A stretch of DNA of 64,000 nucleotides from assembly GCA_024398835.1 (NCBI GenBank), contig JAKSIK010000002.1:1-64000 (forward strand). Direction: 5' to 3'. Every line of letters begins with the position of its first letter. Position 1 is the stretch's first letter. A model generated the notes under the pieces. It was not told where the DNA came from, did no database searches, and worked only from the letters and a program-made list of their open reading frames with translations. Source of the stretch: Fibrobacter sp. (GTDB lineage: Bacteria > Fibrobacterota > Fibrobacteria > Fibrobacterales > Fibrobacteraceae). The position numbers and the translations under genes were made by a program. This document shows positions 9,543-18,535 of this stretch, one piece after another.

Positions 9543-10267
9543 AAAAAGAACAGGACAGAATTCAATATTTCGCTTCAGACGTGGATTCCACGCTTTTGAA
9601 GATTATCGTCTGTGCGGTAGTCTTCCATTTGGCGATTGTTGGTGCCTGTATCGGATTCCATTACGTGAAGATTCAGAAGGAGCCAGAGAAGATTCCCGTG
9701 TTTGAGTTGGTGCAGATGGCGCCTCCGGCACCTACGCCCAAGCCCCCTGCTCCGCCCAAGACGCAGCCCCCGAAACCAAAGCCGAAGCCAAAGCCCAAGG
9801 TGAACAAGAAGTTGCCGCCGGCCATTAAGCCGGAGCCGAAGGAAAAGCCCGAGGAAGTGGTGGAGGATCAGCCGCCACCAGAGCCAGAGCAGAAGGAGCC
9901 TGTGGATGACTTCCCGGTAGATGACATGGATTTGCCTGTGGCTGTGGAGGCTCCCAGCTTGGATCCCGTTGGCTCGGTGGACATGGACCCGCTGATGCAG
10001 GTCTACTTGGAACAGTTGAAGAAGATTATTATGAGCAACTTCCGCCCGCCTAAGGATTTGAAAGTGGGACGTGATGCGAAGACCACGGTGCAGTTTACGG
10101 TGGACCGCTTTGGCGGCATTACCGCGGTGATTCTCAAACGCTCCTCTGGGAATAAAGCTTGGGACCACTTGTCTGTCCGCGCCATCCAGATTTCCAAGGT
10201 GCCGGAGCTTCCGCCAAATTACCGCGCTCCTAGCCTGGTGTTGAATTTCAATTTTACTCCGAACTGA
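9539..10267 (+). CDS. tolA: TolA/TonB-like energy transducer
   Basis: The 242-residue protein has one membrane helix near residues 17-40 (VCAVVFHLAIVGACIGF, with the histidine usual in TonB/TolA anchors). A long Pro-Lys-Glu-rich linker follows at about residues 60-140 (PPAPPKTQPPKPKPKPK). The C-terminal domain is of the TonB type, near residues 160-242, ending LVLNFNFTPN. It should transmit energy from TolQR to TolB-Pal. The long helical middle of proteobacterial TolA is absent, and the linker looks like TonB, so only operon position separates the two. The ATG overlaps the tolR stop (ATGA), indicating coupled translation. Confidence 0.85.
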   Translation: MKKEQDRIQYFASDVDSTLLKIIVCAVVFHLAIVGACIGFHYVKIQKEPEKIPVFELVQMAPPAPTPKPPAPPKTQPPKPKPKPKPKVNKKLPPAIKPEPKEKPEEVVEDQPPPEPEQKEPVDDFPVDDMDLPVAVEAPSLDPVGSVDMDPLMQVYLEQLKKIIMSNFRPPKDLKVGRDAKTTVQFTVDRFGGITAVILKRSSGNKAWDHLSVRAIQISKVPELPPNYRAPSLVLNFNFTPN

Positions 10268-10280
10268 TTGTAGGAATGAT

Positions 10281-11570
10281 ATGAAAAGATTTTTGATGAT
10301 TTTGATTGCCTTGATGATGGCTCCTGCGACAGCTCTTGCCGCCATCGATACCATCGCTGTGGATGTGGGCATCTCCGTTTTCAAGACCACGCCTATTGGT
10401 GTGATTCCCTTTGCGGAGTCGGCTGGGATTGATTGGATGGAGGAGCGCCCTCACCAGATTGTGACTCGAGATGCAAACCTTTCTGGTCGCTTTGATGTGG
10501 TGGCTTCTGACAAGTTCAACTTGGCACTGTTCAGCCGTAGTCGTGCCGAATACTATATCACGGGTAAGGTACAGCCTCAGAGTGATGGAAAGCTGAAGGT
10601 GGAGTGCGGTCTCTACGTTTCCAAGACAAAGAACCTCCTCTTTGGTGAAAGCTATACCATTGCCCAGAAGGATTTACGCCGTGCCGTTCATGCATTCTTT
10701 GATAAGGTCGTCTACCGCGTTTTTGGCGAGCGTGGCGTGGCTTCTACAAAGCTCGCGTATGTTTCCAAGATGGAAGGCGTGAAGCAGGTTGTGGTTTCTG
10801 ATTATGATGGCTTCCATCGCTCTCAGATTACGCGTGATACAACAATCAGTATGATGCCTGTGTGGACTAAAGGCAACAAGGGTCTTGTGTATGTGAACTT
10901 CAAGACGAACCGTCCGCGGCTTTATACCAAGGCTTTTGGCGGTTCCGAGAAGCCTCTGTTCCCGCAGTTCGACCAGACTTACAGCCCCGCTGTGAATCCT
11001 GTGACGGGAGAACTGCTGTTCTCTTCTTCCAAGGATGGAAAGACGGATTTGTACTTGGGAAATCTGGAAAACAACAAGGCCCGCAAGTTCGCTTACCTGA
11101 AGAGCAATCAGACCAGCCCTGCCTGGAGCCCTTATGCAACGGAGGTCTTATTCACTAGCGACCGCGGTGGTGGTCCTCAAATTTTTGTCATGGGCAAGGA
11201 TGGCAGCGACATGCGCCGCGTGACATTCATGGGCCGCTATAACGAGCGTGCCAGTTGGTCTCCTAAGGGTGATCGCATTGCCTATACTTCCATGGATAAC
11301 GGGAAGATGAACATCTATACCTGCGCACTGGATGGTTCCGACATCGTGCAACTCACCAGTAACGCCGGCAGTAACGAACATCCCACCTGGTCTCCGGATG
11401 GAATGCTCATTGCTTTCGCCAGCAACCGCAGCGGAACTTATCAGATATATGTGATGCGCTTTGATGGCAGTAACGTCACTCGCATTACCCAAGGCGGCGA
11501 GAATACGTCTCCCACTTGGTCTTGGTTTTATGAAGAAGACAAACCTCAACCCAAAGAAGGTAAAAAATGA
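10281..11570 (+). CDS. tolB: TolB, periplasmic beta-propeller
   Basis: The 429-residue periplasmic protein binds Pal and the TolA system. It begins with a signal peptide (MKRFLMILIALMMAPATALA). An N-terminal alpha/beta domain contains SGRFDVV and YYITGKVQ. A propeller of WD40-like PD40 blades then fills the second half, with repeats of the type SPxWSPxxxxxxFTSDRGGxxQIFVM (for example near residues 275-300) and WSPDGMLIAFASNRSG. It starts 13 bases after tolA with GTAGGAATGAT in front, and overlaps pal by 4 bases. Confidence 0.92.
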   Translation: MKRFLMILIALMMAPATALAAIDTIAVDVGISVFKTTPIGVIPFAESAGIDWMEERPHQIVTRDANLSGRFDVVASDKFNLALFSRSRAEYYITGKVQPQSDGKLKVECGLYVSKTKNLLFGESYTIAQKDLRRAVHAFFDKVVYRVFGERGVASTKLAYVSKMEGVKQVVVSDYDGFHRSQITRDTTISMMPVWTKGNKGLVYVNFKTNRPRLYTKAFGGSEKPLFPQFDQTYSPAVNPVTGELLFSSSKDGKTDLYLGNLENNKARKFAYLKSNQTSPAWSPYATEVLFTSDRGGGPQIFVMGKDGSDMRRVTFMGRYNERASWSPKGDRIAYTSMDNGKMNIYTCALDGSDIVQLTSNAGSNEHPTWSPDGMLIAFASNRSGTYQIYVMRFDGSNVTRITQGGENTSPTWSWFYEEDKPQPKEGKK

Positions 11571-12148
11571 AAAACCTTGTTAAACTCGCTTTGATTTCTA
11601 GCGCAGCTTGCTTGATGCTTGTAGCTTGCGCTAAGAAAAATCAGCCCCAGACGGATCCAGCTGCAGAAGCTGGCGCCGCTGCTACTGAAGCTGTGGATGC
11701 AAATGCTGCAGAGTCTCAGGTGAATGCAGATTCTCTGGCTGCAGAACAGGCCCGCTTGGATGCAGAACGCCTGGAAGCCGAACGCGCCCGCTTGGAAGCG
11801 CTCATCAATCAGATTATGAGTGAAGATGTGTACTTCGACTTCGACCGTTCCGAACTTACCGAAAAGGCTAAGGAACTCTTGGCTCAGGTAGGCGAACTCC
11901 TTATCAAGGAACAGCGCTTCACCATCACCATTGAGGGCCATACGGATGCCCGCGGTACTGAAGATTACAACTTTACTTTGGGTGCAAAGCGCGCCATGAA
12001 GGTGAAGGAATTCCTCAGTGCATACGGCATTGAAGACGCTCGCATGGAATCTGTCAGTTATGGTAAGGAAGCTCCGAAAGTGGAAGGTGCTACGGAAGAA
12101 GCCTACTCTCAGAACCGTCGCGCAAACTTCCGCGTAAACATCAAGTAG
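11567..12148 (+). CDS. pal: Pal, peptidoglycan-associated lipoprotein
   Basis: The 193-residue outer-membrane lipoprotein anchors the membrane to peptidoglycan. A lipoprotein signal ends in LVAC with the lipidated Cys21. Residues about 25-85 are an Ala-Glu-rich linker. Residues about 85-193 are an OmpA-type peptidoglycan-binding domain with VYFDFDRSEL, EGHTDARGTEDYN, LGAKRAMKVKEFL and NRRANFRV. The Asp and Arg expected to bind diaminopimelate are present. The start overlaps the tolB stop (ATGA). Confidence 0.94.
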   Translation: MKNLVKLALISSAACLMLVACAKKNQPQTDPAAEAGAAATEAVDANAAESQVNADSLAAEQARLDAERLEAERARLEALINQIMSEDVYFDFDRSELTEKAKELLAQVGELLIKEQRFTITIEGHTDARGTEDYNFTLGAKRAMKVKEFLSAYGIEDARMESVSYGKEAPKVEGATEEAYSQNRRANFRVNIK

Positions 12149-12163
12149 TTTGAGGTTTTGAAT

Positions 12164-13252
12164 ATGAAACGATTGGTGCTTGGCATGATTGCCGCATCCA
12201 TTGCTCTTACGGGCTGCTCCAAGATAACCATGCTCCGCACGGAAGAAATGAAGGCGGTTGGCTCGGATGTCCAGGTGGCGGTTTTGAGCAATTTGGATAC
12301 GACAGTGCAGATTCTGAGTGCCCAGAACGATTCCCTTCGCGCAGTGTTGGATTCCCTGAAGGCGGAGCAGGCGGCTGCAGCTTTGGTGCAGAAGCGCTTG
12401 ATGGCCGAAGTGACCATGCTTTCTCGCCGTATGGGAGATGAATCGGAGCGCAATGATTCCCGTCAAGAGGAAATCATCTACCGCTTGGATATGCTTCTGG
12501 GTAAGTCCGACAAGATTTTGGCAAAGAAGGTGGTGGTCAGTGGCGCCGCTGCTCCTGTTCCGATGGATAGCATTGAACGGGAAGCGGAAAAGTTGGTGGA
12601 GGCGGAAGCCCTCTTCAATACGGCACGTTCCGACTATCATCGTGGCGAATACAAGCTGGCTTATTCTGGATTCAAGCAGGTTTACGAACAAATGAAGACT
12701 GGCGAACTGGCAGAGAATTCTCTCTACTGGATGGCCCTTTGCTTGATTGACGCAAATCAGCTGGATAAGGCAAAGAAGGTTTTTGCCGCATTGGCAGATG
12801 CTTTCCCGGAAGGTCAGAAAACATGTACCACCATGTTCAAACTTGCTGCTATCTATAGCGCAGAATGCGATATCGAAATGCAGAAGGCTTATCTACAAAA
12901 AATCCTGAATAGCAAGACCTGCTCTGCTTCTGGTGAGTTTGAACAGGCTGCGGAAATCCTTCAGGAAATTTTGGAGAAGGAAGAGAAGAAGGCTGCCGGC
13001 GAACCGGTGGATGCTTGCGTCTCGACGGTGGTTGGTCCTGCTGATTCTGCAGCTTCGGGCGCGGCTCCTGCTCCTGCAACTGCACCAGCTCCTGCTGCCG
13101 CCTCGACTGAGGCAAACTCTGCGCCTGCAGAGGCTACCGCTCCCGCCGTTACTGCGCCGGCTGCTGAGGCTGCCCCGGCGTCATCTGCGGCACCTGCGGC
13201 AACAGAAGCCAAGCCTGCAGAAACTGCCCCGGCAACCGCTCCTGCAAAATAA
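12164..13252 (+). CDS. cpoB: CpoB/YbgF-like TPR lipoprotein with long Ala-Pro tail
   Basis: This is the last gene of the tol operon. It codes for about 362 residues: a lipoprotein signal (ALTGC, Cys18), a coiled-coil stretch (residues about 30-110) and tetratricopeptide-type helices near residues 145-270 (LFNTARSDYHRGEYKLAYSGF). This is the order of CpoB (YbgF), which coordinates Tol with peptidoglycan synthesis. Two features are unusual: it appears to be lipidated and not soluble, and the last 70 residues are an Ala-Pro-rich tail (APAPATAPAPAAAS and so on). The ATG at 12164 has GAGG at a good distance. A TTG two codons earlier is less likely. Confidence 0.8.
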   Translation: MKRLVLGMIAASIALTGCSKITMLRTEEMKAVGSDVQVAVLSNLDTTVQILSAQNDSLRAVLDSLKAEQAAAALVQKRLMAEVTMLSRRMGDESERNDSRQEEIIYRLDMLLGKSDKILAKKVVVSGAAAPVPMDSIEREAEKLVEAEALFNTARSDYHRGEYKLAYSGFKQVYEQMKTGELAENSLYWMALCLIDANQLDKAKKVFAALADAFPEGQKTCTTMFKLAAIYSAECDIEMQKAYLQKILNSKTCSASGEFEQAAEILQEILEKEEKKAAGEPVDACVSTVVGPADSAASGAAPAPATAPAPAAASTEANSAPAEATAPAVTAPAAEAAPASSAAPAATEAKPAETAPATAPAK

Positions 13253-13277
13253 ACAAAACATTCTTTGGGTATAAAAC

Positions 13278-13301
13278 AAAAGCCGCCTTCGGGCGGCTTT
13301 T
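13278..13301. terminator. Bidirectional terminator between the tol and floA operons
   Basis: AAAAGCCGCC and GGCGGCTTTT form a perfect 10-base stem around a TTCG tetraloop. T runs occur on both strands, so it can end the tol operon and the convergent floA unit. Confidence 0.92.
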
Positions 13302-13355
13302 CTGTTTGTATATACAATATATGGAGAAATGGATGGCCTGCTTAAGGTGAAAAAG

Positions 13356-14288
13356 TTATCGGGTGTGGGGGCTCCAGCGTCTTTTGAAGCGCGGCTCGTC
13401 AATAACTTTTGCCCAGATGAATCCGCGGCGGATGTCCACGATGTTGCGGGAGAGCCGGATGTGAGGCCAGTTCTCCGCATTTGCATCCGATTCTCCGGAA
13501 ATGCCGTCGCCCGCAATGCCGTTGTTTGAAGTTCCTGCGTTTTCACGGGCTTCGCGGGCACGAGCCTCGAGCTTGTTGAGCTTGCGCTGGCGATCCAACT
13601 CTGCGTCGCCGCCATTGACTGCGATGGTTTCAATGGGGGCCTTGGGTGTTTCTGCCTTGTGCATCCATTTGCTTTGGAGTTCAGCCTTTTTGCGGGCAAG
13701 CTCTTCTTGCATGGCTTTTTTAGCTTCGGCCTGTTCACGTTTGAACAGGTTTGCTAGTTCCACTTTGTCATGGACGAGCACGTCGCAGAATCCGTCGCCC
13801 ATGTCGCGGCCGACAATCTTGTGCTTTTGCAGTTCTTCTAGGACATTCAATGCCGTAGCTTTGGAAAAACCGAACGCGTCTTGCAGGTAATCAACGCTGG
13901 CTTCTTCCCACTGGACTACGGATTCCGCAATTTCCTTGAAGCTGAAATGGCTGGGATTTGCTGGCCTGACCACGGGCCGCTCGTTCTCATCATCTTCATC
14001 GTCGTCCTTCACGGGCGGCGTAGGCGGCACATAAGTACCCTGGGAGGCTTGCCGTTGTGCTTCCTGAAATTGCCGAATCAAATCTTGTAGATTGCGGGGT
14101 GCGCTATGCGGTTCTGCGTTTGGAGATTGCTCCGTTTCGTCCAACCCATCCCCTTCATCATTTTCAGAAGACATCCGCCTTGTGGGCGGTAAGTGGTTCC
14201 GCTCAGAAGACGACTTCTTCTTTGCGGCCATGCTCTTGATGACCGCATTGACGACGAAAATGCCTATGAGAATTAGGAGGGATTCCAT
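13356..14288 (-). CDS. Membrane-anchored protein with FtsK-gamma-like winged helix
   Basis: I do not know a named family for this 310-residue protein. Residues 4-20 (LLILIGIFVVNAVIKSM) form a membrane anchor. An acidic, Pro-rich linker runs to about 112. Residues about 115-175 (ASVDYLQDAFGFSKATALNVL, then EELQKHKIVGRDMG) match the pattern of the FtsK gamma winged-helix domain (LLQRxxxIGYxRAxxLxDxLExxGIVG), which in FtsK reads KOPS sites. No ATPase motor is present. Charged helices (176-250) follow, and a conserved-looking basic end, RRGFIWAKVIDEPRFKRRW. The gene starts 3 bases after floA stops, so the two are surely co-transcribed. A link between flotillin membrane domains and DNA or another partner is inference. 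The wing could instead bind protein. Confidence 0.6.
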   Translation of the reverse strand: MESLLILIGIFVVNAVIKSMAAKKKSSSERNHLPPTRRMSSENDEGDGLDETEQSPNAEPHSAPRNLQDLIRQFQEAQRQASQGTYVPPTPPVKDDDEDDENERPVVRPANPSHFSFKEIAESVVQWEEASVDYLQDAFGFSKATALNVLEELQKHKIVGRDMGDGFCDVLVHDKVELANLFKREQAEAKKAMQEELARKKAELQSKWMHKAETPKAPIETIAVNGGDAELDRQRKLNKLEARAREARENAGTSNNGIAGDGISGESDANAENWPHIRLSRNIVDIRRGFIWAKVIDEPRFKRRWSPHTR

Positions 14289-14291
14289 GGA

Positions 14292-15263
14292 TTACTTGGC
14301 TTCAGGAGCATTCCCGATTTCTTTTCTCATTTGAGTGTCGGCTTCGATGTTTTTCAGGTTGTAGTAATCCATCACACCGAGTTTGCCATCGCGGAGTGCA
14401 CTTGCCATGGCCATCGGAATCTGGGCTTCGGCTTCCACCAGCTTTGCCTTCATTTCCATAACCTTCGCCTTCATTTCCTGTTCGGCGGCGTATGCCATGG
14501 CGCGGCGTTCTTCTGCCTTAGCCTGTGCAATCTTCTTGTCGGCTTCAGCGCGGTCGGTTTCGAGGATGGCGCCGATGTTCTGGCCCACGTCCACGTCGGC
14601 GATGTCGATGGAGAGAATTTCGAATGCTGTACCGGCGTCAAGTCCGGAGGCGAGCACCTTCTTGGAAATCATGTTCGGGTTTTCAAGTACGTCCTTGTGG
14701 CTCTTTGCAGAACCGATGGAACTGACGATACCTTCGCCAACGCGGGCGACAACAGTGTCTTCGCCGGCACCACCCACCAACTTCTGGATGCTGGCGCGCA
14801 CGGTAATGCGGGTAATGGCATGAAGCTGAATACCATCGAGAGCCACAGCGGACACCTTCGGGGTTTCGATGACCTTCGGGTTCACAGACATCTGCACGGC
14901 TTCCAGAACATTACGACCGGCGAGGTCGATGGCGGCGGCTTCCTTGAAGTCGAGCTTGATATTTGCCTTGTTAGCGGCAATCAATGCCTGTATCACACGG
15001 AGTACGTTACCGCGGCTGAGGTAGTGTGCTTCAAGGAGGTTCGTGTCGACCGGGAGACCAGCCTTGCAGCTGAGGATTCGGGCTTCCACTATCACCTGGG
15101 GCGGCACCTTGCGGAGCCGCATACCGATGAGCTGGAAAATGCTCACGTTCGCCTTGGAGAACAGGGCTTGGAGCCAAAGGCTGAAGAACTTGGCGATGAA
15201 GGCCAAGAGGACGATAACCACAATAGCGGCAATAATAATGCCAATAGTGAGAAGAGTATTCAT
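14292..15263 (-). CDS. floA: Flotillin-like protein FloA
   Basis: The 323-residue protein has an N-terminal membrane helix (residues 4-28), a SPFH-type domain ([43 protein letters not shown]) and an Ala-Glu-Lys-rich flotillin coiled coil (residues about 235-290). Length and motifs match Bacillus FloA (YqfA), which forms detergent-resistant membrane domains that gather signalling and secretion proteins. CGGAG sits 8 bases before the ATG. NfeD-type proteins usually neighbour flotillins. Here the NfeD gene lies 1.6 kb upstream on the same strand, with a glucosyltransferase-like gene between. Confidence 0.95.
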   Translation of the reverse strand: MNTLLTIGIIIAAIVVIVLLAFIAKFFSLWLQALFSKANVSIFQLIGMRLRKVPPQVIVEARILSCKAGLPVDTNLLEAHYLSRGNVLRVIQALIAANKANIKLDFKEAAAIDLAGRNVLEAVQMSVNPKVIETPKVSAVALDGIQLHAITRITVRASIQKLVGGAGEDTVVARVGEGIVSSIGSAKSHKDVLENPNMISKKVLASGLDAGTAFEILSIDIADVDVGQNIGAILETDRAEADKKIAQAKAEERRAMAYAAEQEMKAKVMEMKAKLVEAEAQIPMAMASALRDGKLGVMDYYNLKNIEADTQMRKEIGNAPEAK

Positions 15264-15338
15264 TTGTTTTCTCCGTTTTTTTTAAGTCGTGGCTTTAAGT
15301 GTAATTATACAAAGAATTTGGTTGGGTTTTACAGGGAC

Positions 15339-16838
15339 TTATTCAAGATTCACCGATTTCCACTTGTCTGAAGGCTCTGAAAAATGGATGATGGCGAATT
15401 GGTCCGTTTCTTTAAAACTTTTGGAACTAGGCCAGTTTTCAAGTGCAGAAGATAGTTTATAGGCTTCGAGAACTTGAATTGGAGAGGGTTCCTTTAGGGG
15501 ATGTCCCCAAATGGAAAAAACAGCTCTCATCCGGTAATTATTCCCGTCATCGTAAGAGAAAAAGGAACAGCCTAGGGTTCCAGATTTCTTAAATTCCATA
15601 TTTTTGTAATCTAGGGCACCAATAAAAACAACTGGCTTTTCGTAGTTGAAGAATCGTTCTTCAAGAAATTGGTTGATGGATTTAACGGTTGCCTGGTCTT
15701 GAACATTGAGAAGATGCTGGTGATAATAGATGCTGTTTATCCAGCAGGTATGTGCAACAAGTAAAAGAATTCCACAAGTGGTGAATGCCGCAAAACAATT
15801 TTTATTAGGGAGTTTTTGAAAAATGTACAGGATTTCCAGGGCGAGGAGCAAGGCTAGGGCTAAAAGTGTTCTTCCGTTTGTCTTGTAAGTACCAAGGCAA
15901 ATGTACATCATAAATGGAGAAATAAAAAGAGCTGCACTGAATAATAAATTCTTGGTGTTCTTTGATTTTAGGAAATCAGAAATGGAGGTGGAGATAAACA
16001 GAATGGACAAAAAACAAATGCCTAATCCACCATATACGCTCACATTCTGGATTGTTACTCCGAAAGATATGCGGATGACATTGGCGAGGGACATAAAGAG
16101 AGCGTAGGGTATGCCTCGCTCATCTAACCAGCCAATATAATTTTGACTCAGATAGTCGTTTTCACCTATGTTCAGCGCAATGATTTTAGTTATAATTGTA
16201 TAAAGAAGGAAGGAAGCGAGAGCAATACCAATTCCTTTAATAAGCACTTCTTTTCTGTTCCTTTCCTTGAAAAAACACAGACCAAAAAGTGCAGTGAGGA
16301 AAATCCCAAATAAAGCCTGGTAAGCACCCAAAGCTATAACCAATAAGAGAATGGGGAATAGGTAGCTTAGTATACCGGATTTGTTTGAAAACCGGAATGC
16401 TATTGCCACAAAAATCATGGCCAGGGTTTCGGGAACAATCATCATAGAAAATCCGAAAGCTTCGGCCATACATAATGGTTGCGATGAATAAAGACCTAGA
16501 GTGAGGAATTTTACAATGAATCTTTTTTCATCGGTAAGTTTCCAGAAAAAATCAAGAAAGATGAATCCGGAAATTACCCAGAAAAATATGCCGAGAATAT
16601 CTGGAAATGTGGGAACGAAAGAACCGTTATCGGTAAAAATAAGATTGTACAGATATAGTGAATACCTGTTTTGTAAAAGCCATGTCAAGTTGTCGCTGGC
16701 AGCAGCATCTACCCAGAATTCTTCGTCAATGCCTAGAGTAGGCTGCATCAGCTTAAAGGCAAAGCAAATGTAACTGAACGCAAGAGATGCACAGAACAAC
16801 GGACCATTACTTTTTATAAACTGAAATGTTCTTTGCAT
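15339..16838 (-). CDS. GtrII-like glucosyltransferase domain membrane protein
   Basis: The 499-residue protein has about ten hydrophobic helices and a soluble C-terminal third (residues about 390-499). The opening (GIDEEFWVDAAASDNLTWLL) with an acidic pair between the first helices resembles the 'glucosyltransferase domain' (GtrII) membrane family, which moves glucose from undecaprenyl-phosphate glucose to O-antigen. The assignment rests on topology and these few residues. It is more AT-rich than the genes on either side and separates nfeD from floA, which suggests a later insertion. A TTGACA element precedes it. The ATG is followed directly by a short, basic start and the first membrane helix. 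Confidence 0.55.
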   Translation of the reverse strand: MQRTFQFIKSNGPLFCASLAFSYICFAFKLMQPTLGIDEEFWVDAAASDNLTWLLQNRYSLYLYNLIFTDNGSFVPTFPDILGIFFWVISGFIFLDFFWKLTDEKRFIVKFLTLGLYSSQPLCMAEAFGFSMMIVPETLAMIFVAIAFRFSNKSGILSYLFPILLLVIALGAYQALFGIFLTALFGLCFFKERNRKEVLIKGIGIALASFLLYTIITKIIALNIGENDYLSQNYIGWLDERGIPYALFMSLANVIRISFGVTIQNVSVYGGLGICFLSILFISTSISDFLKSKNTKNLLFSAALFISPFMMYICLGTYKTNGRTLLALALLLALEILYIFQKLPNKNCFAAFTTCGILLLVAHTCWINSIYYHQHLLNVQDQATVKSINQFLEERFFNYEKPVVFIGALDYKNMEFKKSGTLGCSFFSYDDGNNYRMRAVFSIWGHPLKEPSPIQVLEAYKLSSALENWPSSKSFKETDQFAIIHFSEPSDKWKSVNLE

Positions 16839-16842
16839 TTAA

Positions 16843-16871
16843 TTTATTCTAGAAATTTTTTGTGATGTCAA
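16843..16871 (-). promoter_or_regulatory. Candidate sigma70-type promoter of the GtrII-like gene
   Basis: On the minus strand TTGACA (complement of 16866-16871) is followed after 17 bases by AATAAA (complement of 16843-16848), then the ATG at 16838. The -35 is perfect and the -10 weak. It overlaps the region just past the nfeD stop codon. Confidence 0.35.
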
Positions 16872-16877
16872 AGGATT

Positions 16878-18455
16878 TCATTCCTTTGCAATCCAGATTC
16901 TGCCGTCAGCAATCTTAATGACTTTAACGGCAGTACCGGCTTCGATGATTTCTCCTTGAGTCTGCACGTCAAAGAGTTTCGAGGAACCATCCGCCATGGT
17001 AAAACTTGCCTGGCCAACAGGACGCAGGAACGTTTTTGCTATGCCTGTGTCTCCGACCTTGATTTCCTGGATGTCTTCTGTGGGGGAAACAGCCGTTTCC
17101 ATATCCGTTTTGAGCATGGGCGTCCAGCCTTCGGGCAGGAGCGGCACCAGGTATTTGCTGGCGGCTACGGGAATAATGAGGGCGATGGCCGCACACGTCA
17201 AAATGAACAACAGACCAAACAGCCAGGGAGTGGCGTCAAATGTGGTTTCCACTGCCGCGGGCACATACTCCGGTATGTTCGTCGGGTCGTAACTGAGGGC
17301 GAGGGCCGCTATCATGCAGATGATGCCGCCAATGCCAAAGAGGAACGTTCCCGGCATCACGAAGATTTCCACCAGGAAGAGGACGACGCCGGCTACAAGC
17401 AGTATGGCCGGGAAGTAGCCGTCCAGCTGGGGCGCAAACTGCCCGAGGAACACCACCGCGACGAGGATGATGCCAATAATCCCGAACATGCCAAAACCTG
17501 GGGTCTTGAATTCGATGTAGAGAGCTCCGAAACCGAGGATGAGGAGAATGCTGGAAATGGCGGCAATGGCGTTCGCGATGTCTTCTCCAAATGTGGTTTC
17601 CACTTCGCTTTTCTTTTCGATGGCAAGAGTGGCTTCAAATTCTTCGCGGTCCTTGAACGTTCCCTTCGAAAAGCCTAGCTCAAAAGCTTCCTGGTCTGTC
17701 ATAGTTAGGAGTTCTCCCTCTTTCACGAGGATTTTGGGCGCTCCCCAGAAGGCCTTGTCTGCTTCGCTCATGACGGAATATTTTTCGCCTTCTATAATGA
17801 GAGTGGTATCCCGCTCAGATTTCTTGCCGGCATCCAGTTTGGCGTGAAGCTCCAGAATTTCAAGTTCCGGCGTGACCATGGAGCTGGCTAGAAGTTCCGG
17901 GTAGCCATTGCGCTGGGCTAAGTTGCGGAACTTGGCGCGGAGGGGTGACTGAATTTTTTCGCCTACGATTTGGGGTGTGCCGTCACCGCCCTGCACGATG
18001 GGAGCGCAGTCGCCGATGGTGGTGGCTTCCAGCATGTAAAGCTTTTTGCAGGCGAGGGCGATGAGGCTTCCTGCACTGATGGCTTTCTTCTTCACGAGGG
18101 CGATTGTCGTTGCTCCTTTCACAGCCATGATGGTATCGACGATATCAAATGCGGCATCCAAGCGACCGCCGAAGGTATTGATTTCAAAAATGATATAGTC
18201 CGGATGCTTTTCCTGGGCTTCACCGATGGCCCGGGCGCAGAATTCGTACATGCTGGGGTCCACATCGCCTTCCAACTTGATCCACACTGCGTGATGTTTT
18301 GTGTCGGCGGTGATGGCTGGGCTAGAGGTGGTTGCGCTGTCAGTTTTTGTGGTGGCCGCAACGCGGTCCGTTTTTGCTGCAGTTACGGCCTCATCGGCAA
18401 AGGTGAATGCGGCGGTTATCGCCAAAATAGAGAGCAATTTTGCAAGAATCTTCAT
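16878..18455 (-). CDS. NfeD-family membrane serine protease
   Basis: The 525-residue protein has a signal peptide (KILAKLLSILAITAAFTFA). A ClpP-like protease domain spans about residues 55-300 with INTFGGRLDAAFDIVDTI and the catalytic-serine segment ISAGSLIALACKKLY. Four or five membrane helices follow (about 310-440). A C-terminal OB-fold (VGDTGIAKTFLRPVG, GTAVKVIKIADGRIWI) completes the NfeD type 1b layout. Such proteins act with flotillin/SPFH partners in membrane quality control. FloA is the likely partner. The start is the ATG at 18455, which has AGGG just upstream and begins the signal peptide. A longer frame to 18539 adds a basic stretch that does not fit. Confidence 0.85.
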   Translation of the reverse strand: MKILAKLLSILAITAAFTFADEAVTAAKTDRVAATTKTDSATTSSPAITADTKHHAVWIKLEGDVDPSMYEFCARAIGEAQEKHPDYIIFEINTFGGRLDAAFDIVDTIMAVKGATTIALVKKKAISAGSLIALACKKLYMLEATTIGDCAPIVQGGDGTPQIVGEKIQSPLRAKFRNLAQRNGYPELLASSMVTPELEILELHAKLDAGKKSERDTTLIIEGEKYSVMSEADKAFWGAPKILVKEGELLTMTDQEAFELGFSKGTFKDREEFEATLAIEKKSEVETTFGEDIANAIAAISSILLILGFGALYIEFKTPGFGMFGIIGIILVAVVFLGQFAPQLDGYFPAILLVAGVVLFLVEIFVMPGTFLFGIGGIICMIAALALSYDPTNIPEYVPAAVETTFDATPWLFGLLFILTCAAIALIIPVAASKYLVPLLPEGWTPMLKTDMETAVSPTEDIQEIKVGDTGIAKTFLRPVGQASFTMADGSSKLFDVQTQGEIIEAGTAVKVIKIADGRIWIAKE

Positions 18456-18535
18456 ATCCCTAATGTATAAAAGTTTTTTGTCATTTGATGTCAAAAAAAG
18501 AAATTTTCGGACCTGCCGCAGTCTTTTCCTGAAAC

